Below are positions 38,578 through 45,960 of a stretch of DNA of 64,000 nt, in pieces. The notes beneath the pieces were generated by a model that was not told where the DNA came from, did no database searches, and saw only the letters and a list, made by a program, of their open reading frames with translations. The position numbers and the translations under genes are program-made. The DNA comes from Oceanospirillaceae bacterium (GTDB taxonomy: Bacteria > Pseudomonadota > Gammaproteobacteria > Pseudomonadales > Balneatricaceae). Location: the NCBI GenBank assembly GCA_002686055.1, contig NYZU01000008.1, forward strand, positions 1 through 64,000. Direction: 5' to 3'. Each line of letters starts with the position of its first letter. Within the stretch, counting starts at the first letter, position 1.

Positions 38578-40617
38578 ATGGATAAACTGCGTTTACAACG
38601 TTTAATGGCGCCCAAAAGTATTGCCGTATTTGGTGCCCAGGGAGCTGATTTCGCCGTTAGTGAAAGCCAGAAAATGGGTTTTAAAGGGCCTATCTATGCT
38701 GTGCACCCTACTCGTGAGCAAATAGCCGGCCTAACTTGTTATCAGGATGTTAAAGAATTACCCACACCACCTGACGCAGCTTATATAGCAGTCAATGCCG
38801 AAGCGAGTATTGATATCGTTGCTGCATTAAATGCCATAGGTGCTGGCGGAGCCGTACTATATGCCTCTGGATTTAGTGAAGTGGGTGAACTAGGCAGGCA
38901 ACGGCAGCAGCGCTTACTGGCTGCGGCGGGGGAAATGCCTATCATTGGACCAAACTGCTATGGGGTGATAAACGCTCTTGATAAAGCCGTCCTTTGGCCT
39001 GACCAACATGGCCTTAGCCCCCTTGAAGAAGGTGTTGGGATTATTACCCAAAGTGGCAATGTTGGTCTTAATATGACTATGCAACAGACGGGACTACCCA
39101 TTGCCTATATGGTGACTTTGGGTAATCAAGCGCAATTGGATATAGCTGATATTATCAATACTATGCTTGACGATCCCCGCATCAATGCCATTGGTTTACA
39201 TATAGAGGGCATCAAGGATTTGCCTGCCTTTGACACCGCGGCACGGCGAGCCTTAGCCCAAAAAGTCCCGATTGTGGCCATTAAATCAGGCCGCACTGCT
39301 GCTGCAGCAAAAATCGCCTTATCTCATACCAGCTCGTTAACGGGCGCCGATAGCCTATTTGATGCCCTATTTGAACGCTTGGGCATTGTTCGCGTAAATA
39401 CCCTACCGGTTTTCTTAGAAACCCTAAAACTAGTCAGTCTAATGGGGCCTCTAACCAGCAACCGTATTGCCTCTATGAGTTGCTCAGGTGGTGAGGCTGG
39501 CATGATGGCTGATTTAATTGCCAATACCGGATTAGAATTTGCCAGTCTAAGCGCAAGCCAGCAACAAGCTGTTAAAGCTACACTTAATGACTATGTGGAG
39601 ATCTCTAACCCACTTGATTACCACACCTTTATCTGGGGTGATCGGCAAGCTATGACCAATACATTTGGTGCCATGATGACAGCCAAATTTAGCGCTACAA
39701 TATTGCTATTGGATTGGCCTAATTATCCGGGCGCCAATCCACAACAATGGGATGATGCTCTTTTAGCACTGGCAGATGCCGCCAAAGCAGGAAATCATAA
39801 AGCTATTGTTTTATCCTCTCTGGGCGAGTGTTTACCCTCCCATGCCATAGCCCTGTGTCAAGCACATGGTGTTATTCCTATGATTGGATTAGATATTTGC
39901 TTACAGGCACTCGACGCTGCCTATGGGTTACAGCTAGCTTTTTCGCGCCCAATACCGGAACCCCTAGTTATAAGTCATCCTGCTGCAAGCAATACACCAC
40001 AATTACTTAACGAATACAAAGCCAAGCAAGTACTTAAACCATTTGGTATTCCCTTGCCGCCAGGAGGCTTAGCTAATAACCTTGGGGAAGCCATCACAAT
40101 TGCAGACAATATTGGCTACCCTGTGACGGTTAAAGCAGTGAGCGACCAGCTCACTCACAAAACAGAACAGCATGGGGTATATCTAAATATAACCACGCAA
40201 CAGGAATTACAGTCGGCTGTGCAACAGTTGCAAAAATTGGCTGGCCAAGTTCTGGTTGAACGCATGGAAACAGGTGTGCTAGCTGAACTAATTATCGGCG
40301 TAAACCATGACCCTCTGTTTGGTAACTACCTGCTTGTTGGCGCTGGTGGGATACTGGTGGAGTTGCTTAAAGATAGCCAACTATTATTACTGCCCTGCAC
40401 TCCAGAGGATGTCCAGGCAGCACTGCAAAAGCTTGCCATGCAACCTTTACTAACAGGCTATAGAGGGCAAGATGCGGCTGATATAAAGACTATAGTAGAA
40501 ACTATTATGGCTGTTCAAGGCTATATTGAACACCATCCTGTTAGAGAATTGGATATTAATCCATTGTTGGTAAAAGCCCATAGCTGTGTTGCTGTCGATG
40601 CATTGATTAGCCAATAA
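38578..40617 (+). CDS. ADP-forming acyl-CoA synthetase family protein
   Basis: This is a 679-residue NDP-forming acyl-CoA ligase with the alpha and beta parts fused. The CoA-binding domain (residues about 8-135, IAVFGAQGADFAV) is followed by the ligase domain with GIITQSGNVGLNMTM, by SHTSSLTGADSLFDALFER containing the likely phospho-His (H250), and by a C-terminal ATP-grasp domain (about 475-679, NEYKAKQVLKPFGIPLPPGG, VLVERM). It joins a carboxylic acid to CoA with ATP in the cytoplasm. It starts seven bases after the acyl-CoA dehydrogenase and presumably feeds it. This superfamily also includes the DMSP lyase DddX, so the substrate remains open. Confidence 0.85.
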   Translation: MDKLRLQRLMAPKSIAVFGAQGADFAVSESQKMGFKGPIYAVHPTREQIAGLTCYQDVKELPTPPDAAYIAVNAEASIDIVAALNAIGAGGAVLYASGFSEVGELGRQRQQRLLAAAGEMPIIGPNCYGVINALDKAVLWPDQHGLSPLEEGVGIITQSGNVGLNMTMQQTGLPIAYMVTLGNQAQLDIADIINTMLDDPRINAIGLHIEGIKDLPAFDTAARRALAQKVPIVAIKSGRTAAAAKIALSHTSSLTGADSLFDALFERLGIVRVNTLPVFLETLKLVSLMGPLTSNRIASMSCSGGEAGMMADLIANTGLEFASLSASQQQAVKATLNDYVEISNPLDYHTFIWGDRQAMTNTFGAMMTAKFSATILLLDWPNYPGANPQQWDDALLALADAAKAGNHKAIVLSSLGECLPSHAIALCQAHGVIPMIGLDICLQALDAAYGLQLAFSRPIPEPLVISHPAASNTPQLLNEYKAKQVLKPFGIPLPPGGLANNLGEAITIADNIGYPVTVKAVSDQLTHKTEQHGVYLNITTQQELQSAVQQLQKLAGQVLVERMETGVLAELIIGVNHDPLFGNYLLVGAGGILVELLKDSQLLLLPCTPEDVQAALQKLAMQPLLTGYRGQDAADIKTIVETIMAVQGYIEHHPVRELDINPLLVKAHSCVAVDALISQ

Positions 40618-40694
40618 CATCTTGAATGCCAGCTGCATTATTAGCTACTATGCCAATATGCCAAGAAACAATAATCATAAGACTAGGTATGCCT

Positions 40695-41654
40695 ATGGCT
40701 CAGAAAATTGGTTTTTTACTTTTACCACGCTTTTCTATGCTATCTCTAATGAGTGCCTTGGAGCCTTTGCGGGTAGCTAATAGGTATATTGACGACCACT
40801 ATGAGTGGCAATTTATTGGTGCTAGTAATACAGCAGTAACGGCAAGTAACGGTATTCCAGTATCGGTTACAGCTATGTCTGAAGTAAAAGACTTGGGTCG
40901 GTTATTTGTCTGTGCTAGCTATGCCCCACAAGCTGGCGTAACCTCTAGTATTACTCAGTGGCTTAAACATCGTGGCCGCACTGGCGCTCATATTGGCGCT
41001 TTGGAATCAGGATGTCATGCCTTGGCCGCTGCTGATTTGTTAAACAATCACAGTACTGCTTTACATTGGGAAAGTCAGGCCGCTTTTCACGAAACCTACC
41101 CTCACTTACAGTTATCTAATGATATCTTTAATGATGATGGTAAACGCTTTACTTGTGCTGGCGGCTCAGCATGTCTTGACCTAGTACTGCATCAGATTAC
41201 CCAGGATCATAATCGTGATATAGCTGATCAGGTGGCTAGATGCCTGATTCATCAACGCCAAAGTGAAGTAGGAACAGGACAAGATTCTCTGGTTATGCAT
41301 ACCCTGCAACAGAAGCGCCTAAGTCCCGTTATTGATGCCATGGCTGCAAATATTGAAGATCCCCTTGACGGGCCTGAACTAGCTGCCATACAAAAGGTGT
41401 CTGAACGTACCTTGCAACGCCAATTTAAACAAGCTTTTGGCATGCCACCCCGCTCTTGTTACCTACAAATGCGCCTACAAAGAGCCCGCCAATTGTTACA
41501 CGAAAGTAATCTATCAGTAATGCAAGTTGGTATTGCCTGTGGTTTTGGTAGTAATGAAAACTTTTGTCGGCAATATAAAACTATGTATGGGCACCCACCC
41601 AGTCGAGATCGCAAGATGGATATTGGTATGGCTGCCTATAAGGCCATTGGTTAA
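40695..41654 (+). CDS. GlxA-family AraC-type transcriptional regulator (CdhR-like)
   Basis: This is a 319-residue regulator. It has an N-terminal DJ-1/PfpI-like ligand domain (IGFLLLPRFSMLSLMSALEPLRVANR, GALESGCHALAAADLL) and a C-terminal AraC DNA-binding domain with two helix-turn-helix parts (AIQKVSERTLQRQFKQAFG and VMQVGIACGFGSNENFCRQYK). The GlxA group includes GbdR, CdhR and SouR, which control glycine betaine, carnitine and sarcosine catabolism in Pseudomonas, so an onium inducer is likely. ATG 40695 (MAQKIGF) has AGG seven bases upstream. The track start 23 codons earlier is less likely. The gene sits between the ligase and the thioesterase. Confidence 0.88.
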   Translation: MAQKIGFLLLPRFSMLSLMSALEPLRVANRYIDDHYEWQFIGASNTAVTASNGIPVSVTAMSEVKDLGRLFVCASYAPQAGVTSSITQWLKHRGRTGAHIGALESGCHALAAADLLNNHSTALHWESQAAFHETYPHLQLSNDIFNDDGKRFTCAGGSACLDLVLHQITQDHNRDIADQVARCLIHQRQSEVGTGQDSLVMHTLQQKRLSPVIDAMAANIEDPLDGPELAAIQKVSERTLQRQFKQAFGMPPRSCYLQMRLQRARQLLHESNLSVMQVGIACGFGSNENFCRQYKTMYGHPPSRDRKMDIGMAAYKAIG

Positions 41655-41701
41655 CTACCAAACCGATCTCATACCCTACTTATAAGATTAAGGACAACCT
41701 A

Positions 41702-42163
41702 ATGCGCACCCTAGAAACGACGATTATCAAAGACTGGATTGATTATAACGACCACCTCAATGAGGCTTATTACTTGGTTATTTTTAGTCAGGCTACAGAT
41801 GCTTTACAACATCGTTTAGGCATGACTGTAGAAACCATTAAAGCAACAGGCTTCACTCTTTTTACCGTTGCTACGCAACTGCGTTATCTACAAGAAATTG
41901 GCCTAGGGAAAAACGTCTATGTCACGACTCAGTTACTCGAGCATGACAGTAAACGTCTACGTATTTTTCATACAATGTACAATGACCAGCATGAAGCCCT
42001 AGCCACGGCCGAAAAGTTGTTTTTAAGCTATCACTTAAAACAGAAAAAAGTAATTAATTTTAATGAGGATTTTCATCACCAACTTGGACAATGGCAGGAC
42101 CAGCAGGGAGAAATGCCCATACCCAGCAGTGCTGGGCAGGGAATTAGTTTAACTAAGCAATAA
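41702..42163 (+). CDS. Thioesterase (4HBT fold), CdhB-like
   Basis: This is a 153-residue hot-dog-fold thioesterase. It has the catalytic segment IIKDWIDYNDHLNEAYYLVIFSQATDAL, with the Asp/Asn-His pattern of 4-hydroxybenzoyl-CoA-type enzymes, and a FTVATQLRYLQEIGLGKNV strand region. CdhB of the Pseudomonas carnitine pathway, which releases glycine betaine from betainyl-CoA, has this size and N-terminal pattern, and the gene lies 47 bases after a CdhR-type regulator. The substrate is inferred from neighbours. The stop abuts the convergent betaine methyltransferase gene with no gap. Confidence 0.8.
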   Translation: MRTLETTIIKDWIDYNDHLNEAYYLVIFSQATDALQHRLGMTVETIKATGFTLFTVATQLRYLQEIGLGKNVYVTTQLLEHDSKRLRIFHTMYNDQHEALATAEKLFLSYHLKQKKVINFNEDFHHQLGQWQDQQGEMPIPSSAGQGISLTKQ

Positions 42164-43213
42164 TTAGCGTCGACGTGAGCGGCGCTTGGTGGTAATGCCA
42201 CTGGCAGAACCACCAGCAACACTTAAGTCACCTTGGTATTGTGCCGCTCCACCTTTGGAAACTTCACCCAACTCCGCCACAATTTGATCTATTGATGGAG
42301 CAGGACCTTTAGTGTGTCCATCAAGTGCTTGACGCATAGCAGCAACATGAATAGGCGAAGTGCCGCAACAGCCACCAACAATGTCAGCACCGGCATCGAC
42401 AGCCATACAAGCATATTTCGCCATCAACTCAGGGGTACCATTATAGTGAATAGCGCCGTCAATATATTCTGGTATACCACAATTTGCCTTTGCCACAATA
42501 ACCGCCTTATCACCTCCTGGAGCCTTACGCATATTGCGCACTGCCAAGACCAGTTCAGAGGCACCAACGCCACAATTTGAACCGCAGGCATAAGGTAATT
42601 GACCATGATCATCGCCAGCTGCCACCATATCAGCTGGCGTTACGCCCATCATGGAACGACCATTGGTATCAAAACTAAATGTGCAAACTATGGGTAAACC
42701 TGATTGGCTGGCACCTTCCATGGCCCATTCAGCCTCCGCTAAAGACGACATAGTTTCAACCCAAGCCACATCTGCCCCGCCGTCTTTTAAAGCTTTTGCT
42801 TGTTCAGCAAAGGCCTCTATGGCTGCATCTTTAGATAAAGTCCCCATAGGTTCAGGGAGTTCACCAGATGGACCAATTGAACCCGCCACAATCACTTGGC
42901 GATCAGTAGTGGCATCAGCAATCTTACGGGCAATTTGAGCCCCTGCAGCATTTAATTCTGCTACTCGCGTGGCCGCATTATGGAGTGCTAAACGAAAGTG
43001 AGTACCACCAAAAGTGTTGGTTAAAATAATGTCAGAACCAGCATCAACAAAACTCTGGTAATGGGCTCTGATGCGCTCAGGAAAGTCAACATTCCATAAT
43101 TCTGGGGCATCACCTGTCTGCAATCCCATGGCAAACAGGTTGGTACCAGTAGCGCCATCAGCTAGCAAAAAACCTTTATCCTTAAGGGCTGCCGCTAATA
43201 TATTTTCACTCAT
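42164..43213 (-). CDS. Betaine-homocysteine S-methyltransferase family protein
   Basis: This is a zinc-dependent homocysteine methyltransferase of 349 residues. It has DGATGTNLFAMGL at the N-terminus, zinc-binding cysteines in ACGSNCGVG and VGGCCGTSP, and NTFGGTHFRL. It transfers a methyl group from a donor, most likely glycine betaine, to homocysteine to make methionine. The short C-terminal tail ends in an arginine-rich TTKRRSRRR. ATG 43213 (MSENILAA, GAGAG upstream) is preferred over the track start. It diverges from the MttB-like gene and converges with the thioesterase. Two hairpins lie in its leader (43268-43300). Confidence 0.88.
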   Translation of the reverse strand: MSENILAAALKDKGFLLADGATGTNLFAMGLQTGDAPELWNVDFPERIRAHYQSFVDAGSDIILTNTFGGTHFRLALHNAATRVAELNAAGAQIARKIADATTDRQVIVAGSIGPSGELPEPMGTLSKDAAIEAFAEQAKALKDGGADVAWVETMSSLAEAEWAMEGASQSGLPIVCTFSFDTNGRSMMGVTPADMVAAGDDHGQLPYACGSNCGVGASELVLAVRNMRKAPGGDKAVIVAKANCGIPEYIDGAIHYNGTPELMAKYACMAVDAGADIVGGCCGTSPIHVAAMRQALDGHTKGPAPSIDQIVAELGEVSKGGAAQYQGDLSVAGGSASGITTKRRSRRR

Positions 43214-43543
43214 AGTGACTCTCGTAAACAATATTGCTAATAAAGGCCTAATTTTAAGGCTTTGCAGGTTATTACACCAAGTAATTAACGGCTAAAAGCC
43301 AAGAGATATTTTCAAACCAATATGAATTGATTTCATGTCAGCAGATTTCTCTATTTAATGCTGACTGGTAGACCAGACTAGCTAGCTGTACCGACTTAAA
43401 TAAACGCGTCTCATACAATGACGTTTTAAAGTAGATGCGAGTCGCCAGCCCGTCAGCACCTAAAGAGTCCAGAGGTCACAATTTATTTAAATACTCCCAA
43501 GCATTATATCTAATAGGGAAACGATCTTTTTAGGAGCTAAAAT
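43214..43543. other. Divergent control region between BHMT and MttB-like genes
   Basis: This 330-base gap contains a BHMT-side hairpin GTTATTAC-ACCAA-GTAATTAAC (43268-43289, one bulge) followed by GGCT-AAA-AGCC (43290-43300). A central palindrome CTGGT-AG-ACCAG (43365-43376) could be a dimeric regulator site. I looked for a known riboswitch core (SAM, SAH, glycine, cobalamin) and did not find one. Confidence 0.6.
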
Positions 43544-45091
43544 ATGAGTGAAGCCCGTGCACGCCGACGTAGCGGTGGCGGTAGAGCCGCCCGTCAACAG
43601 AGTCGAGCAAATCAAACAACGGCTACGCCCGCCTATATTACCCGCAAGTTGCAGCCTTTTACCGTTTTAGATGATGCTGCTTTAGCCCAAATTGAAGAAA
43701 ATGCAGACACTATTTTGGCTGAAGGTGGGATTGAGTTTAGGGATGACCCAGAAGCTCTAGAAATATTTCGCCAAGCTGGTGCCACCGTTGAAGGCCAGCT
43801 AGTTAAATTTCCCAGAGGTATGTGCCGTGAGATTATTCAGCAAAATGCCCCAGCTGAGTACACCCAGCATGCACGTAACCCGGAAAAAAGCGTGCAGATA
43901 GGGGGTAATAACACTGTTTTTGCTCCAGGTTACGGCTGCCCATTTGTAAGAGATTTGGACGGTGGCCGCCGCTATGCCACTCTTGAAGACTTTCAAAACT
44001 TTGTCAAACTTGGCTATATGTCACCCTATATGCACCATTCTGGTGGTACCGTATGTGAGCCTGTAGATGTGCCTGTCGAAATGCGTCATCTGGATATGCT
44101 TTACTCACATATTAAATACAGTGATAAAGCCTTTATGGGTTCAGTTACGGCTCCCGAGCGCGCACAAGATACCGTCGATATGGCGAAGATTGTTTTTGGT
44201 GCCGAGTTTGTTGAAAAAAATACCGTTGTTACTAGTCTGATTAACGCTAACTCACCCATGACGTTTGATGACACCATGTTGGGTGCCGCTAAAATCTATG
44301 CCCGTAATAACCAAGCCTGCATCATTGCACCCTTTATTTTGGCAGGTGCTATGTCTCCTGTTACCAGTGCTGGCACTTTGGCACAAATTTTAGCGGAAGT
44401 TTTGGCTGGTATGAGCTTTGTGCAATTATATGCACCGGGTGCACCTTGTATATTTGGTACTTTTGCCAGCTCTATTTCTATGCAATCAGGGGCCCCAACT
44501 TTTGGCACCCCAGAACCGTCATTAGTGACCTATGGCGCCGCTCAATTGGCACGTCGCTTAGATGTGCCTTTCCGTAGTGGTGGTTCTCTACCTGGATCTA
44601 AGATCCCCGATGCTCAGGCTGCCTATGAAAGTGCAAATACCCTTAATTCCACAGTAATGGCTGGGGTAAACTTTGTACTTCATTCTGCCGGCTGGATGGA
44701 AGGTGGTCTGGTAATGGACTATGAAAAGTATATGATGGATTTGGATCAGCTGGGTATGATGCACACTCTGACCCAAGGTATTGATATGAGCACCAATGGC
44801 CAAGCCATGGATGCCATTAAAGAAGTTGGTCCGGGTAATCACTTCCTAGGTTGTGCCCATACCCAAGCAAACTTCCAAACCGCTTTTTATATGTCTAATC
44901 TGACCGACAATAATAGTTTTGAGCAATGGGAAGAGGATGGCAGTCTTGATATGCGTCAGCGTGCCAATGCTCTATGGAAAAAGCAATTAGCCGCCTATGA
45001 AGCCCCTGAGTTAGACCCAACCATTGATAATGCGCTGCAGGAATTTATTACTAAGCGTAAGGCCGAATTAGCGGGCACAGGTGATTTCTAA
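43544..45091 (+). CDS. MttB-family (trimethylamine methyltransferase-like) protein without pyrrolysine
   Basis: This is a 515-residue MttB-family TIM-barrel methyltransferase. Characteristic stretches include EEVGIEFRDDPEAL-like GGIEFRDDPEALEIF, RDLDGGRRYATLEDF, HHSGGTVCEPVDVP, FMGSVTAPERAQDTVDM and LGCAHTQANFQTAFY. The frame has no internal TAG, so it belongs to the non-pyrrolysine group that includes MtgB (glycine betaine:cobalamin methyltransferase). Its own corrinoid partner is not in this window. The first 25 residues are arginine/glycine-rich (RARRRSGGGRAARRQ-like) and probably disordered. AGGAG lies seven bases before the ATG. It is divergent from the BHMT gene. Confidence 0.9.
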   Translation: MSEARARRRSGGGRAARQQSRANQTTATPAYITRKLQPFTVLDDAALAQIEENADTILAEGGIEFRDDPEALEIFRQAGATVEGQLVKFPRGMCREIIQQNAPAEYTQHARNPEKSVQIGGNNTVFAPGYGCPFVRDLDGGRRYATLEDFQNFVKLGYMSPYMHHSGGTVCEPVDVPVEMRHLDMLYSHIKYSDKAFMGSVTAPERAQDTVDMAKIVFGAEFVEKNTVVTSLINANSPMTFDDTMLGAAKIYARNNQACIIAPFILAGAMSPVTSAGTLAQILAEVLAGMSFVQLYAPGAPCIFGTFASSISMQSGAPTFGTPEPSLVTYGAAQLARRLDVPFRSGGSLPGSKIPDAQAAYESANTLNSTVMAGVNFVLHSAGWMEGGLVMDYEKYMMDLDQLGMMHTLTQGIDMSTNGQAMDAIKEVGPGNHFLGCAHTQANFQTAFYMSNLTDNNSFEQWEEDGSLDMRQRANALWKKQLAAYEAPELDPTIDNALQEFITKRKAELAGTGDF

Positions 45092-45129
45092 GCATATTCT
45101 AACCTTATAAGCAGAAATACTCTGGCATG

Positions 45130-45447
45130 CTATTGGTCAGATTTGCTACCACCTAGGCAATTAGGGGCTGCTGGCATACCCTGCTTTGTAGCCCATTGCT
45201 GTGGTGTATAGCAGTGCAGAGCCAGCGCATGAATAGGGTTGCCCATGAGGTCACCAACAAGCTCGTAGACTAGCTGGTGACGCTTTACTGGCATTAAACC
45301 AGCAAATATTTCGGACACCAAGAGTAGACTAAAATGACTATCTTGAGCGGGGCCACTGTGCATATGGCTATCGTTCGTTAGCTCATGATGTTCCACCTGC
45401 AATGGTGATAAAACAGCCTGCAAAAGTTGCTCGTTTATGCTCGACAT
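45130..45447 (-). CDS. bolA: BolA family protein
   Basis: This is a 105-residue BolA-fold protein with the characteristic SHFSLLLVSEIFAGLMPVKRHQLVYELVGDL (strand-helix with the RH motif) and HALALHCYTPQQW. BolA proteins pair with monothiol glutaredoxins in iron-sulfur trafficking and in E. coli affect morphology genes. The exact subtype (BolA rather than IbaG) is suggested by length and the NDSHMHSG segment. It is convergent with the MttB-like gene and shows no functional link to it. Confidence 0.9.
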   Translation of the reverse strand: MSSINEQLLQAVLSPLQVEHHELTNDSHMHSGPAQDSHFSLLLVSEIFAGLMPVKRHQLVYELVGDLMGNPIHALALHCYTPQQWATKQGMPAAPNCLGGSKSDQ

Positions 45448-45516
45448 CTTGACTCCCTTGCATCAACTACGTCAGTACTTCAATCTGCATCAAAGTTTAC
45501 CATAAGAGGCTATTTT

Positions 45517-45618
45517 ATGCTCTTGAGGCTGATTTTTATTAGCTTAATCATGCCAATTTTAGAACTACTAGACTGGCTGGCAGGAGTCGATAAAAAAAAT
45601 CCTAAGTTATTCAGATAA
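45517..45618 (+). CDS. Candidate 33-residue membrane miniprotein
   Basis: This is a small ORF MLLRLIFISLIMPILELLDW..., with one hydrophobic segment and a basic C-terminus (KKNPKLFR). The ATG is preceded by AAGAGG at seven bases, an excellent ribosome-binding site. The longer track ORF (45427) starts inside bolA on the other strand and has no such site. It lies between bolA and two tRNA-Asn genes. I recognise no family, and conservation would decide whether it is real. Confidence 0.45.
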   Translation: MLLRLIFISLIMPILELLDWLAGVDKKNPKLFR

Positions 45619-45682
45619 AATAAAAAAATGCCCTTGACGAAAGGCCCCTTGATCTTTAATATTCGCCTCCACATTGAGTGTT

Positions 45683-45758
45683 TCCCCGATAGCTCAGTTG
45701 GTAGAGCAGTAGACTGTTAATCTATTGGTCGCTGGTTCGAGTCCAGCTCGGGGAGCCA
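45683..45758 (+). tRNA. tRNA-Asn (GTT), first copy
   Basis: TCCCCGATAGCTCAGTTGGT opens a 76-base cloverleaf with acceptor TCCCCGA/TCGGGGA, anticodon loop CTGTTAA (GTT, Asn), T-arm GGTTCGAGTCC and encoded GCCA end. Confidence 0.97.
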
Positions 45759-45781
45759 ATTCAATGTTTTTGGTTAGTTGT

Positions 45782-45857
45782 TCCCCGATAGCTCAGTTGG
45801 TAGAGCAGTAGACTGTTAATCTATTGGTCGCTGGTTCGAGTCCAGCTCGGGGAGCCA
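45782..45857 (+). tRNA. tRNA-Asn (GTT), second copy
   Basis: This is an exact 76-base repeat of the first tRNA-Asn, 23 bases downstream and on the same strand, so it is a tandem gene duplication, with identical anticodon loop CTGTTAA and CCA end. Confidence 0.97.
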
Positions 45858-45960
45858 CTTCAACCGCACCTTCCCTCTCCTAAAATTAGCTCCACCTTTT
45901 GTTGACTTAATTAAGATCTAACGAAAAGGGTTGTTGGCATCGTAACTATTTGTTTGTTAG

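Noticed and set aside
43214-43543. A known riboswitch (SAM, SAH, glycine or cobalamin) ahead of the BHMT-like or MttB-like gene
   Set aside because: Hairpins are present but none of the conserved cores of those classes could be recognised by eye.
43544-45091. Possibility that the MttB-like protein contains pyrrolysine
   Set aside because: The frame is continuous with no internal TAG, so pyrrolysine is not encoded.
45427-45516. Longer version of the small ORF starting inside bolA
   Set aside because: The upstream start lies on the opposite strand of bolA and lacks a ribosome-binding site; only the start at 45517 is credible.
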